A stretch of DNA of 64,000 bases from Cyclobacteriaceae bacterium. Its GTDB lineage: Bacteria; Bacteroidota; Bacteroidia; Cytophagales; Cyclobacteriaceae. A model generated the notes under the pieces. That model saw only the letters and a list, made by a program, of their open reading frames with translations, ran no database searches and was not told the DNA's origin. Position 1 is the stretch's first letter. Every line of letters starts with the position of its first letter. A program made the position numbers and the translations under genes. The stretch is taken from positions 1-64,000 of the forward strand of contig JAHCHY010000008.1 of assembly GCA_026129485.1 (NCBI GenBank), read 5' to 3'. Shown piece by piece: positions 34,190 to 43,305 of the stretch.

Positions 34190-35590
34190 CTATCTTTTAA
34201 TAATAATTTTACTTGTTTCAGATGTTAGTCCTTCCGTAACCTGAATAAAATAAAGTCCATCGGGATTATTTTTCAGATTGGCAGTTATACTATGCTTTCC
34301 GTTCTTTAGCATTGTACTCCAAACATTCTGACCCAAGTGATTGTAGATGTCTATTCTTTTCTTTTGATTCGTTTTATCTCCGAATTTAATATTTACCTTT
34401 CCTGTTGACGGATTAGGATATACCTCTATCCGGCTTTCATTTTCCGGTTGAGCTTCTACGCTCAATATCATCTCATTTTGCAAAGCCGATAAAAGTTCAA
34501 TGGCAATCGCCCCTCTTGGTGCATTGTTTCTGTTAATGGATATGGTCAATGTTATGCCATCTGTATTATTGTGTACTGTAAGTTGTGTGAAACCGCTTAA
34601 ATCTCCTGCATGGCCATAATATGTTTTACCGTCAAATACATACCTCATTAATCCGTACCCATACCCATTGCTGTTATTTCCCAAATTGACATTGGTACAG
34701 GTTCTCATTATATCCAAAGTAGCATGGCTTAAAATTTCACCGGAAAGTAACAGACGTGTAAATTTTACAACATCTTGCGGAGATGAAATTAAAGCCCCCG
34801 ATGTGAATGACATACTTGCATAACAGGTTGTCAATATGGGGGCTGCATCTGTATCATAAGTATTGGGTAATGTAAAACTTGTCCAACCTTTTGTAATACT
34901 CCCGGTAACAGTATCTTCGGGAAGAAAGAATGTCTGATTAAGATTGTAAGGAATTAAAATTTTATCCTTTAACACCTGTGCGAAACTGTCTCCTGTTATT
35001 TGTTCTATAATCATACCCAAAAGCATATAGTTGGTATTTGAGTAGAGAAAAGAAGTACCCTGTGCAAACGAAGGATTGCTGTTGTATGTTTCCATAACAT
35101 CTTTCGGATTCCATATTGCGTTGGGTGTGGCGTACCAGTTATTTCTCGCAGCTGCATTTGAAAACACATCATAAATTCCGCTTCTGTGATTTAACAAATA
35201 CCTAATCCTGGTATCTGAAGGAACTGTTGAAATAACCGGCAAATACAATCCTACACTATCATCTAAAGAAATTTGTTTTTCTTCAATTAGCTGGAATATT
35301 ATCGTTGCAACAAACATTTTGGTAACACTCGCCTGATAAAATAAATGTCCGGTATTCATCAAATCAAGTGTGTGAATATCCGACAGACCGGAAGCTCCGC
35401 TCCAATAATCTCCATCTGCATTAATTATACTCGCTGAAATACCGGGCAGATTAAAAGCTGTAACAGAGTTATCTAATTTTTGTTGCAAAATAGCTGCTCG
35501 TTCTGGCGATAGAGATGTTTGGGCTTTAACACCCCCATGCAACACCAAAAAGGTGGCAATTAGAGCTATTTTTTTTGCATCACTTTTCAT
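34190..35590 (-). CDS. Serine beta-lactamase-like hydrolase with T9SS sorting domain
   Basis: 466 residues from the ATG for MKSDAKKIALIATFLVLHGGVKAQ (signal peptide). The class C beta-lactamase/DD-peptidase motifs are all present: SxxK in YQASVTKMFVA (about 88-91), YxN in LYSNTNYMLLG (about 190) and HxG in YYGHAGDLSGF (about 325). The last 80 residues form a type A T9SS sorting domain (RIEVYPNPSTGKVNIKFG ... NPDGLYFIQV), so it is secreted to the surface. It could be an esterase or D-aminopeptidase acting on an external substrate; true beta-lactamase activity is not implied. Confidence 0.93.
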   Translation of the reverse strand: MKSDAKKIALIATFLVLHGGVKAQTSLSPERAAILQQKLDNSVTAFNLPGISASIINADGDYWSGASGLSDIHTLDLMNTGHLFYQASVTKMFVATIIFQLIEEKQISLDDSVGLYLPVISTVPSDTRIRYLLNHRSGIYDVFSNAAARNNWYATPNAIWNPKDVMETYNSNPSFAQGTSFLYSNTNYMLLGMIIEQITGDSFAQVLKDKILIPYNLNQTFFLPEDTVTGSITKGWTSFTLPNTYDTDAAPILTTCYASMSFTSGALISSPQDVVKFTRLLLSGEILSHATLDIMRTCTNVNLGNNSNGYGYGLMRYVFDGKTYYGHAGDLSGFTQLTVHNNTDGITLTISINRNNAPRGAIAIELLSALQNEMILSVEAQPENESRIEVYPNPSTGKVNIKFGDKTNQKKRIDIYNHLGQNVWSTMLKNGKHSITANLKNNPDGLYFIQVTEGLTSETSKIIIKR

Positions 35591-35628
35591 TCGGATACAC
35601 CAAAGTACCACTATACAGATAAGGGGTA

Positions 35629-35650
35629 TTTGTCGAATCCTGTCAATTTT
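35629..35650. repeat. 22-bp recurring motif, copy 3
   Basis: 19 of 22 bases match the copies at 25434 and 37157 (TTTGTCGAATCCTGTCAATT). It overlaps the stop codon of the DJ-1/PfpI lipoprotein gene by two bases. Confidence 0.55.
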
Positions 35651-36785
35651 AGTGGTAATCCAGCAACCGCTCCACCGTTTTTCTAAATCGCGTGGAATAC
35701 TGTTCTTCTATTCTGTCTAAAATTTCGGGAAACAGATAACCATTAGATTGTGAGTAGTCAACTATGACAGTATTGAAATCCCTAAACGCTGAATTGCTAT
35801 TTTGAGGAATATGTATTTCATCATACCCGTCAATGATATCAGATTGTGGCAGTAACTGCAAGCCATATTTTGAAGTAATCATTTCATTTCCTGTTGTGAA
35901 TGTTGCAATAGAAGCGGGGAAAGTCCTGTTATAGGCATCAAGAATAGCTGCAAGCTGTAATTCATGAATGTTGTTATCCAAAAGCACACCGATACGCTTA
36001 TTGCTTTTAAACCACGTTTTTAAGAGTATATTGAGTTGTGTCGACAGGCCAACCGTATTTGACTGATGTACCGTCTGTAAATGTTCATACGGGTACTGAA
36101 TATCAGCCATTATTTTTTTCATTTCTGCATCTCCCAATAATACATCGACCAAATGCAGGCTACCCTCAACTGCGGCAGACACTCCAGCGGTTGTATAAAT
36201 ATTGTCCTGCTCCGTATACTTTATATTACTTTTCCAATTAGCTCCCGGGAATTTTTTTCTCTGGTCTTTAATAGTACTTGCGTGTGTCGTGCAAAGAACA
36301 CTATCGAGCAAGCCTGCTTTTGCAAGGGTTCTGCTGCCCTCACAGACACTTAATTTTTTACTTCGAGAATGGGATTTCAGATAAGCCAAAATAGTGGTAT
36401 CAGAATCGTTAAGTAAAGCGGGAATAACGATCAGTGCAGGCTCAAGATGACGTATTTCAGGTATAGTAAAATGTGGCACTGCAAACACCCCCTTCCATAA
36501 TAAAAATGGCCTCTTTTCAGGTGCTGCTATAATTACGTTAAATCGTTGAGTTGAAGAGAAAATATAAAAGGGAGCCAGCAAGTCGAATATTTCAGTACCT
36601 GAGTTATCCGCCACAATCACTATTAAAGGCAAGCCAGGAACAATCTGCCGTGTACTCAATTGATTTATATCATTGCCATTATATTCCGCGACCTCATGAA
36701 ATTCCTCTATCGGCTGGCAGGCACATAAGAGTACTGAGAATGCAACAAATGAAATCCTTACGTATTTACGACTATTTGCGTTCAT
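35649..36785 (-). CDS. Tandem DJ-1/PfpI-like lipoprotein
   Basis: 378 residues with a lipobox (VAFSVLLCAC, lipid Cys about 23). Residues about 55-200 form one DJ-1/PfpI (GATase1-like) domain: LIVIVADNSGTEIFDLLAPFYIF, then the nucleophile-elbow region KLSVCEGSRTLAKAGLLD with the candidate catalytic Cys. A second, weaker DJ-1-like half follows (KRIGVLLDNNIHELQLAAILDAY ... SKYGLQLLPQSD). Unlike GlxA-type proteins it has no AraC HTH domain, but an AraC gene is present elsewhere in the island. Outer- or inner-membrane anchored. Role unknown. Confidence 0.75.
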   Translation of the reverse strand: MNANSRKYVRISFVAFSVLLCACQPIEEFHEVAEYNGNDINQLSTRQIVPGLPLIVIVADNSGTEIFDLLAPFYIFSSTQRFNVIIAAPEKRPFLLWKGVFAVPHFTIPEIRHLEPALIVIPALLNDSDTTILAYLKSHSRSKKLSVCEGSRTLAKAGLLDSVLCTTHASTIKDQRKKFPGANWKSNIKYTEQDNIYTTAGVSAAVEGSLHLVDVLLGDAEMKKIMADIQYPYEHLQTVHQSNTVGLSTQLNILLKTWFKSNKRIGVLLDNNIHELQLAAILDAYNRTFPASIATFTTGNEMITSKYGLQLLPQSDIIDGYDEIHIPQNSNSAFRDFNTVIVDYSQSNGYLFPEILDRIEEQYSTRFRKTVERLLDYH

Positions 36786-36854
36786 TCAATGTATAGGATA
36801 AGTCGAGGTGAAAAATGTAATACATAATAAATAACAAAGACTTGAAACTATCCG

Positions 36855-37124
36855 TTATTTTAGTAGCGTGCGTAACAACTGAACAGCAATAAATCCGAAC
36901 AGAGCGTTTGCCATTACGATAAGTGCCCATGCTCCCAATAAGCCAAACTGCACCATAGCCTTGCTTGGCGGAATAGCTGTCTTTATATTAAAAGTATGCA
37001 GGAGAACACTCCAGGCATTAAGGTGTTCTGCTTTTTTTCCTAAAAGGAAATCAGTTAGAAGCATAATGCCCAATGCCAATAGAAAGGCAGCACAATAAAT
37101 CCAGTTACTTTTTATTAATACCAT
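36855..37124 (-). CDS. Small membrane protein (89 aa)
   Basis: 89 residues with two hydrophobic helices, IYCAAFLLALGIMLLTDFLLG (about 9-29) and FGLLGAWALIVMANALFGFIAVQLL (about 61-85). A short loop between them (KKAEHLNAWSVLLHTFNIKTAIPPSKAMVQ) is probably periplasmic. It is not recognised. It lies upstream of the DJ-1-like lipoprotein gene in the direction of transcription, with a 69-bp gap, and may be cotranscribed. Confidence 0.55.
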   Translation of the reverse strand: MVLIKSNWIYCAAFLLALGIMLLTDFLLGKKAEHLNAWSVLLHTFNIKTAIPPSKAMVQFGLLGAWALIVMANALFGFIAVQLLRTLLK

Positions 37125-37156
37125 TCAGCAATGATATAGAAGCTTTATTATACTTT

Positions 37157-37178
37157 CTTGTCAAATCCTGTAAATTTT
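37157..37178. repeat. 22-bp recurring motif, copy 4
   Basis: Identical over 22 bases to the copy at 25434-25455 (begins CTTGTCAAATCCTGTAAATT). It lies at the right end of the AT-rich island, before a degenerate stretch and the intact DUF5916 gene. Confidence 0.6.
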
Positions 37179-37179
37179 A

Positions 37180-37464
37180 ACTCTAAACTGTAGATTCAGG
37201 TGATGTTGCTCATCCCTTCCTTATAGGACTCCACCAAAGAGGCAGCATAAACGTGCTGGTAATTCACGTGTAGTTGGGTGAGGTTAGTGCGACAATTTGA
37301 AATGCACCCGGTACAACAAGCGGCATCGGAGTGTAGGTGTAGGCCCTTCCAGGGGGGATCTTTAATGCTGTTATTTTCCAGCGGCTTTGCGGTCCAGCGT
37401 TAGGATCTGTTATCCGGGTAATCAACACCTTTTAAAAGGGTATACTTTTTAGCAATCTTCCCTG
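37180..37464 (-). pseudogene. Degenerate coding remnant between island and DUF5916 gene
   Basis: The 340-bp gap between the small membrane protein and the DUF5916 gene has no complete gene. The minus strand has an open stretch reading RITDPNAGPQSRWKITALKI and on to VPGAFQIVALTSPNYT, followed in another frame by VNYQHVYAASLVESYKEGMSNIT. They look like the C-terminal end of one protein split by a frameshift, but no family is recognised and neither has a start. The stretch is less AT-rich than the island. Confidence 0.4.
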
Positions 37465-39675
37465 CTAAAACTGTTTAAGATAACTCAGCTTACAAATACC
37501 CGATTGATTTCGTTCCTGCGAATTGATAAAATTAGTTTCGTTAAACACCAGGTACAAAAAGCTTAACGGGGCAAACTGCCAGCTTCCGCGTACGTTCCAT
37601 CGGCCTTGTTCATTAAACGAGTTATATTGATAAAACAATGACAACTGGATATTCGCATCCCAGGCCAGCCGCAATCCCCCCATAACCAGCGAAGTGGTCT
37701 TGTCTTCCTGATTCGCTCCTATCCTTCTGAAATCGTTATACTCATAATCGGCTGTTAAGGCTACCTGCGGTGCAGGTGCAATGCGCACACCCAGCACGGT
37801 ACGGTTCAACTTACCATTGTAATAATCACCAAGCTCAAAGCTGCCGCGCAATGAGTATTTTTTCGATTGGTCTGTATTGTATGTGAACCGGTGCCGTGTA
37901 TAGTAATACGCACGCTGCTCAACCGGAATTCCTAACAATGAAAAATCAAAATTGATGTTTTGCCACGTGGGCGTGATCGCATACTCAAAAAAACTTCCGT
38001 CCTGGAAGATGGTATAGACCGGGAACAGGTACAGGTCGGCCTGCTGAAAGGAAAGATCATGGACATTGTGATAGTAGTTCACAAAAAAGCCCGGGTCGAA
38101 CCTGCGAATGAATTTCCATTTCTTCGGCCGCCAGATATAATAACCGCCCGGATTGTGATGAATTGTATTTTGCGCAAACACAAACCCCATGCCCGGTACA
38201 TACTGCCCGCTTACCGCTTTGGTAACCCAGCCATAATACCATTTGGGCAAAGCCCTTCCGGCATAAAAGCTACCGGCAAACCCAACGGAATCATTTGCAT
38301 TGTCGCGCGATACGGAAGCAAGGTATTGGATCGTCCACGTATCATCCGGGCGAATAAATCCATCAAGCGTAACAGTAATATTATTGTGTTGACTGAATCC
38401 TTTACCGTTGGTTTCATCCAACCGGTGCGTAACCATCGCACCAATGTTGTTTTGTTTTCCGTAATTTTTGAGATATCGCATCACACCAAAATTGGCTGCT
38501 CCCTGGAAATCCGTTTCACGCTGCCGCACGTACATCCCGGCCCATGTACGTTTTTGCGTTCGATCTGTAAATCGTAACCCTGCATCAATCGGTACCGGAC
38601 CGGCATTAAACTGCGCGTTGGATAACCCGATCGCCCGGCTGAAAAATGGCTTTACCCCGCCAATATCCGCACCGGCATATACCCCTGAGTTTTCGAGGAA
38701 GAACTGCCTGCGCTCAGGAAAAAATACATTAAAGCGCGTAAGGTTATTCACTGCGCGATCCACATCGGCCTGCGCAAAGTCGGTATTGAAAGTAACATCC
38801 AGCACACTATGCGGTGTTATGGCCCACTTGATTTCACCGCCCGCTTTCCATGCCGTATTTTCCGTTACCTGTTCAGCAGCATTTGTATTCCTGTTGTATT
38901 GCACTAATCCGTAAGGCTGAATGCGAATGTTTGCCGAAGGCGGAGGAAGCACAAGTCCATTCATCCGGGCTGCATACGTCATGCGATACGGGGAATAAGC
39001 CTGAGGCACCTGCGGATACACCGTAACTTCATAATCCCTGCGGGCCATGCGGGCAAACGTTACACCCCACGATGCAGCATCTGAAGCAGGTTTATCATAC
39101 CGGAGCGATTTAAAGGGAATGGCAAACTCGGCATAGTAGCCGCTATCGGTTACATGCGTGCGCACGCGCCAAAGCGCATCCCAATCGCTGTCGCGGTTTG
39201 TATCGTCAAAGGCTTGCAGGTCGCGTTGCGTACCCAGCGGAGTAGTCTGGAACGATACACAATATCTTTTCAGGTTTTGCGGATCAAGCTGTAAGTAAAA
39301 CACATCGTTATCGCCATAAATAAAATCCCTCCGGTAATCCTGCACGCGAATTCCTTTTCTGCCCACGCTGTCTTTGCAAAAAACACCGAAGTATAAATTC
39401 TTTTTATCGAACAAAACCCTTACATCAGTTTCATATAAATACTTGCCGCCCTGGCGCGGTTCCATGCGGAAAAAATCTTTCACCGCTTCGGCTTGCTGCC
39501 ATGCAGGTTCGATGAGCCTACCATCTAATTGAATGAGTTCGGTTGTTTCAACAGCAAAGAAAGAAGGTGCAATGGCGGGTGGGTTAAAAGCATCCTGCGC
39601 CCCGACAAAGCGAGGGCAGGATAAAACACACACTAAACCTAAGCCATAGCATTTGATAAATGAGGAAATCGTCAT
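37465..39675 (-). CDS. DUF5916 outer-membrane beta-barrel protein with CBM9-like domain
   Basis: 736 residues from the ATG for MTISSFIKCYGLGLVCVLSC (signal peptide ending FVGAQ). The N-terminal domain (about 40-240) is of the CBM9/DOMON type: LIQLDGRLIEPAWQQAEAVKDFFRMEPRQGG and DNDVFYLQLDPQN. The rest is a membrane beta-barrel, with FNVFFPERRQFFLENSG, a strong marker of DUF5916, around 320. The C-terminus ends with LSYLKQF. It is the last gene of the metal operon, 16 bp after a permease gene. Its tail has a second, diverged copy at 21801-22041. Role in the operon unknown; outer-membrane transport or binding is inferred. Confidence 0.9.
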   Translation of the reverse strand: MTISSFIKCYGLGLVCVLSCPRFVGAQDAFNPPAIAPSFFAVETTELIQLDGRLIEPAWQQAEAVKDFFRMEPRQGGKYLYETDVRVLFDKKNLYFGVFCKDSVGRKGIRVQDYRRDFIYGDNDVFYLQLDPQNLKRYCVSFQTTPLGTQRDLQAFDDTNRDSDWDALWRVRTHVTDSGYYAEFAIPFKSLRYDKPASDAASWGVTFARMARRDYEVTVYPQVPQAYSPYRMTYAARMNGLVLPPPSANIRIQPYGLVQYNRNTNAAEQVTENTAWKAGGEIKWAITPHSVLDVTFNTDFAQADVDRAVNNLTRFNVFFPERRQFFLENSGVYAGADIGGVKPFFSRAIGLSNAQFNAGPVPIDAGLRFTDRTQKRTWAGMYVRQRETDFQGAANFGVMRYLKNYGKQNNIGAMVTHRLDETNGKGFSQHNNITVTLDGFIRPDDTWTIQYLASVSRDNANDSVGFAGSFYAGRALPKWYYGWVTKAVSGQYVPGMGFVFAQNTIHHNPGGYYIWRPKKWKFIRRFDPGFFVNYYHNVHDLSFQQADLYLFPVYTIFQDGSFFEYAITPTWQNINFDFSLLGIPVEQRAYYYTRHRFTYNTDQSKKYSLRGSFELGDYYNGKLNRTVLGVRIAPAPQVALTADYEYNDFRRIGANQEDKTTSLVMGGLRLAWDANIQLSLFYQYNSFNEQGRWNVRGSWQFAPLSFLYLVFNETNFINSQERNQSGICKLSYLKQF

Positions 39676-39691
39676 GGGCACTAATCAGAAG

Positions 39692-41125
39692 CTATGAAGT
39701 CAGCACCGGCTCAAGTCCTTCTTTCCTGTAAACCCACACGCTAATGCCCGTAAGCAGCACGGCAAAAACAAGCAACGCCACAAAATCGGCTGCGAACGAT
39801 GACGCTACCTCGTCATAGTTGTATTCAAATGAAGGGAGCTTTTCAAAATCACTGCTGCTCATCAGCTCGTTGTTGAACATGCGCGGTAAAAACCAGGCAC
39901 GCCATTCTTCGGTAAACGCAATCACCCTGTTTTTATACGCTTCATAATGGCGTGAAGAAGTGCCGGCTATGTCGTTGAGCGCGTGCTGCAACAGCAAGGC
40001 TGGTGAAACGAACCGGAATGACTCTACAAACTGCTTTTGTGCCTCTGACTTTTCCCGGTATTCTTCCAGCACCGGGGCAACCGATTTCTTCACCACATCC
40101 TGCGAGGCAAAATATCCAAGGTAAAACTGGTACTGGTTTTTCACCGTGGTGTCCTGCTGCGCGAGTTCGGGGTGGTCGCGGTAATAGCTTGCCAGTATTT
40201 TATTAGCTTCTTTCTCCGCTTCCGCTTTAGCTGTGCGCATTTCGTGTATCATGTTGACACGCGAGGGCACGGGATATAAATTGTTTGCCAACTGGCTGAT
40301 AACAGCCGGAAGCAACAATACCAACACCGTCCAGACGGAAATAACCGCTACCGCATTGGTGCCGGATGTTTTGCCAAACACATTCACGATCAGCGCTACG
40401 GCAAACCAGAAGAAGATGTAGAGTGTAACCAATCCCAGCAAGGGCAGGATTCCGAAGCTCCACGAAACGCCTGCCACGAGCAAGGCAACAATAAGCGAGC
40501 CCCATACGATGGCCGTCATCAGGAAAAAACGCAACAGCATTTTGTTAAACAGCCAGCCGTAAAGCGATACCGGCTGCGCAAGCGTGAGCCGTAACAAACC
40601 TTGTTCTTTTTCTTCCGATAACAAATTGTAGCTGAACGCCAGCACTAACAGCGGCAACAAATAGATCAGCACAAAGGCCAGGTCAAAGCTGCCAAACATA
40701 AGCTGCACCGGGTTGCTCAGTTCTGTAAAGCTGGCTGCATACGTTTCAATATTCACATACAGGTATGCCTTCATGGTATGCGGGTATAAATCACTCTGGC
40801 CTGTTGCCAGGAATGCCAACGATGCAGGCGGCATCACCGCCACACGTGGTGCACGGTTGCCGATATAGTTCAGCCTTCTTCTCCACCCGTCATCTTCAAG
40901 GGATAACAACCCTTTTTCCAGCGAGTCGATTTTTGCCTTATGCACTTCGTCTGCTTCGCGCATGGTGTTCACGGCTGTTTCGGTTTCTGCTTTTCGCAAC
41001 GTTACTTTCCCTGTTCCGTTGGAAACCGCAAACAGGCAAAGCACAACAAACACAATCAGCAAGACAACCGCCCAACGGTTGCGTATCAGTTGCAGTCCTT
41101 CATATTTTACATAGTGAAAAAACAT
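39692..41125 (-). CDS. DUF3526 ABC transporter permease, second subunit
   Basis: 477 residues. The protein has an N-terminal TM (WAVVLLIVFVVLCLFAV), a large extracytoplasmic loop of about 130 residues, a cluster of TMs in the middle (about 165-290), a second large extracytoplasmic loop and a final TM (DFVALLVFAVLLTGISVWVY). This is the ABC-2 layout with DUF3526 domain. It is a paralogue of the adjacent permease gene (13-bp gap) and the two probably make a heterodimer with the ATPase at 42566. Such systems are exporters or maturation factors in Bacteroidota; here the metal context is the only clue. Confidence 0.88.
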   Translation of the reverse strand: MFFHYVKYEGLQLIRNRWAVVLLIVFVVLCLFAVSNGTGKVTLRKAETETAVNTMREADEVHKAKIDSLEKGLLSLEDDGWRRRLNYIGNRAPRVAVMPPASLAFLATGQSDLYPHTMKAYLYVNIETYAASFTELSNPVQLMFGSFDLAFVLIYLLPLLVLAFSYNLLSEEKEQGLLRLTLAQPVSLYGWLFNKMLLRFFLMTAIVWGSLIVALLVAGVSWSFGILPLLGLVTLYIFFWFAVALIVNVFGKTSGTNAVAVISVWTVLVLLLPAVISQLANNLYPVPSRVNMIHEMRTAKAEAEKEANKILASYYRDHPELAQQDTTVKNQYQFYLGYFASQDVVKKSVAPVLEEYREKSEAQKQFVESFRFVSPALLLQHALNDIAGTSSRHYEAYKNRVIAFTEEWRAWFLPRMFNNELMSSSDFEKLPSFEYNYDEVASSFAADFVALLVFAVLLTGISVWVYRKEGLEPVLTS

Positions 41126-41138
41126 AATCGGTTTGAGG

Positions 41139-42554
41139 TTAGAGGATGTTCATTTTTCTAACAGACCATACAACCAGCAGCGCAGACACCGCCAGCCATG
41201 CCAGCAGCACACCGATGCCGCCAAGGTTAGCGTGGATGATGTCGCCATAGCTTTTCGGCTCATACGAGAAATCAGGAATTCCTGCATAGAAAGATTTATC
41301 GGCTTTGTATGCCCAGTCGCCATACTTAGAGTTTTCTGCAAAGTGCGTGTTGAGATTGTCCATCAACGCAAGCCTGTATTTTTCGGCAGCATCGCTGAAA
41401 TGCGCATGTGCGGTATAATCCGTGCGGCACAAGGCCATCGATAAAAACCGGGCAGGCAGGTAAGGCGACAGCACGGAAGCCAGGCGATATACATTCGCCT
41501 GGTTTTCGTGTATGGTTTTTAATTGCCCATAATGCTTGTCAAAAATTTCAGCCGTATGCTCTTCACCGCGCTGCATGAGGTAGCCGTCCCAGTTAAAAGG
41601 CAGCTTGTGAAGGCTGTCCACGCCATATTTTTTCAGTGTTTCTTCTTCGAGCTTCTTTGCCTGTGTGCTGAACGGATCATGGCCATCCAGCCCGTTGCGT
41701 TCGTCTTCCGCCACAGCCGCCATAAACTGGCTTTGTGTAGGGTACGGACTTATGCTTTCGGCAAAACGGCTGGCTGCTTTCGGCATTCCCAAACACGCCA
41801 CCATCCACACGGCCAGCAACACCACGAGTGATATGCCCGATTTTTTCGCCCATGCCGAAACAATCAGCGTGAGGTTTGAAAAGACTGCATAGTATGCGAG
41901 GTAGAATAAAAAGAGTAACGCCAATACTCCCGCGTTAAATTCACCAAAGTCTTTTGCTTTGCTTAAAAAGTAAATGCTGAGTATAAAAACAGGAACGATA
42001 ATGAGCAGCACAGCCGCAAATAACCCGAGCCATTTTCCGGCAGCGAGCGTTACGGATGAAACGCCCTGGCTTTTCAGCAGCCGGAGCGTGCCGCTTTCAC
42101 GTTCGGATGTAAACGCATCAAACCCGGTAAGAATAATGAACAGCGGAATGATAAACAGCAAAACAAAATCGGGTGTGAGATCGCCAAAACGCGAAATGGC
42201 AGCCTGATCTTGTGCCGCCATGTACCGGGCTTCGTTTCGCGTGTGGCCTTCTAAGTAAATGCTTACACCTGCATACTTATCGATGCCCTGATCGATCAGC
42301 GAAAGCGGATATTTAGGCTTGAAGGCATACGTGCCATAATGCGCAGCCGAGTGCGGGTTCTTTGCATCCTGGCTTACCCACACGCTGCGGGCATTTTCTC
42401 TGGCTTCGGTATGCTGCCTGTTAACCCACTGGTAATAGTTGTTGCTGATCATAACGGCAACCGCTAACAAGGCGATCATCACAATCGCCATCACGCGAAA
42501 GCGGCCTTCGCGCAGGCGCTCCTTTAACTCTTTGAAAGCTATGGTGAATATCAT
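41139..42554 (-). CDS. DUF3526 ABC transporter permease, first subunit
   Basis: 471 residues, ABC-2 type. An N-terminal TM (FRVMAIVMIALLAVAVMIS) is followed by a periplasmic loop, then FLLFIIPLFIILTGFDAFTSERESGTLRLLKSQGVS, the conserved cytoplasmic coupling segment of DUF3526 permeases. Further TMs and a second long loop follow, and a final TM ends with the cytoplasmic SVRKMNIL. It is 11 bp after the ATPase gene. It shares its layout with the next permease, so they probably came from a duplication. Confidence 0.88.
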   Translation of the reverse strand: MIFTIAFKELKERLREGRFRVMAIVMIALLAVAVMISNNYYQWVNRQHTEARENARSVWVSQDAKNPHSAAHYGTYAFKPKYPLSLIDQGIDKYAGVSIYLEGHTRNEARYMAAQDQAAISRFGDLTPDFVLLFIIPLFIILTGFDAFTSERESGTLRLLKSQGVSSVTLAAGKWLGLFAAVLLIIVPVFILSIYFLSKAKDFGEFNAGVLALLFLFYLAYYAVFSNLTLIVSAWAKKSGISLVVLLAVWMVACLGMPKAASRFAESISPYPTQSQFMAAVAEDERNGLDGHDPFSTQAKKLEEETLKKYGVDSLHKLPFNWDGYLMQRGEEHTAEIFDKHYGQLKTIHENQANVYRLASVLSPYLPARFLSMALCRTDYTAHAHFSDAAEKYRLALMDNLNTHFAENSKYGDWAYKADKSFYAGIPDFSYEPKSYGDIIHANLGGIGVLLAWLAVSALLVVWSVRKMNIL

Positions 42555-42565
42555 GGCTATGTTTT

Positions 42566-43264
42566 TTAGTTCATGTGTTTTAAGTACAACTTCTCTAAAT
42601 CGGTGTGGTTTACGTGGCTGGTCGTGAGCAGCTCGAGCAGGCGGCCTTCTTTCATAATGCCGATGTGTGTGCCGGTTTCTTTGGCGCGGAACAAATCGTG
42701 CGTGGCCATGAGTGTAGCCACACCCAGCGCACTGAGCTTGGTGAGCAATTCTGAAAATTCATTGCTCGCTTTCGGGTCGAGGCCGGAAGTGGGTTCGTCT
42801 AACAGCAGCACTGCGGCATTTTTTGCCAGCGCAATGGCAATGCCTACTTTCTGGCGCATCCCTTTTGAATAGTGCGAAGCCTTGCGCGAATGGGCCTCCT
42901 CCTGCAAGCCGGCTTCTGTCAGAAATTTTTTGCATTCGTCTTTTGAATACTTTTTCCCGGCAAGACCCGAAAAGTATTCAAGGTTCTCTAATCCCGTCAG
43001 GTTTGGATAGAGAATAAGGTTTTCAGGGATGTACGACAGCAGCTTTTTGGTTTCGAGTGAATGAGCCGTAACCGATAAGCCATTGATAAGCGCCTCGCCA
43101 CCCGTAGGCTGAATAAAATTCAGGAACAAATTGATGGTGGTAGTTTTGCCTGCGCCATTCGCGCCCAGCAAACAAAAGATGTCGCCCTTGTTTACGGTAA
43201 AGCTAACTGCATCCAATGCAGTCGCATCATTGTATTTTTTGGTGAGTTGTTTTGCTTCTAACAT
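42566..43264 (-). CDS. ABC transporter ATP-binding protein
   Basis: 232 residues from the ATG for MLEAKQLTKKYNDATALD; the upstream frame would overlap the GTPase gene and lacks family support. The Walker A motif is GANGAGKTTT (about 36-45), the signature is YSKGMRQKV, Walker B is AVLLLDEPTSGLD and the switch His is in LMATHDLF. It belongs to the CcmA/NosF-like branch of ABC-2 exporters and energises the two DUF3526 permeases that follow. It lies between a metallochaperone GTPase gene and the permeases. Confidence 0.93.
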   Translation of the reverse strand: MLEAKQLTKKYNDATALDAVSFTVNKGDIFCLLGANGAGKTTTINLFLNFIQPTGGEALINGLSVTAHSLETKKLLSYIPENLILYPNLTGLENLEYFSGLAGKKYSKDECKKFLTEAGLQEEAHSRKASHYSKGMRQKVGIAIALAKNAAVLLLDEPTSGLDPKASNEFSELLTKLSALGVATLMATHDLFRAKETGTHIGIMKEGRLLELLTTSHVNHTDLEKLYLKHMN

Positions 43265-43305
43265 ATCGTTGAGGTTATGATTGGGTATTACATCTGTTTT
43301 CAGCT

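Noticed and set aside
22147-37178. Integron with attC sites
   Set aside because: Same-strand genes with repeats at their 3' ends suggested it, but no integrase gene, no GTTRRRY core and cassettes far too large. Reported only as a recurring motif.
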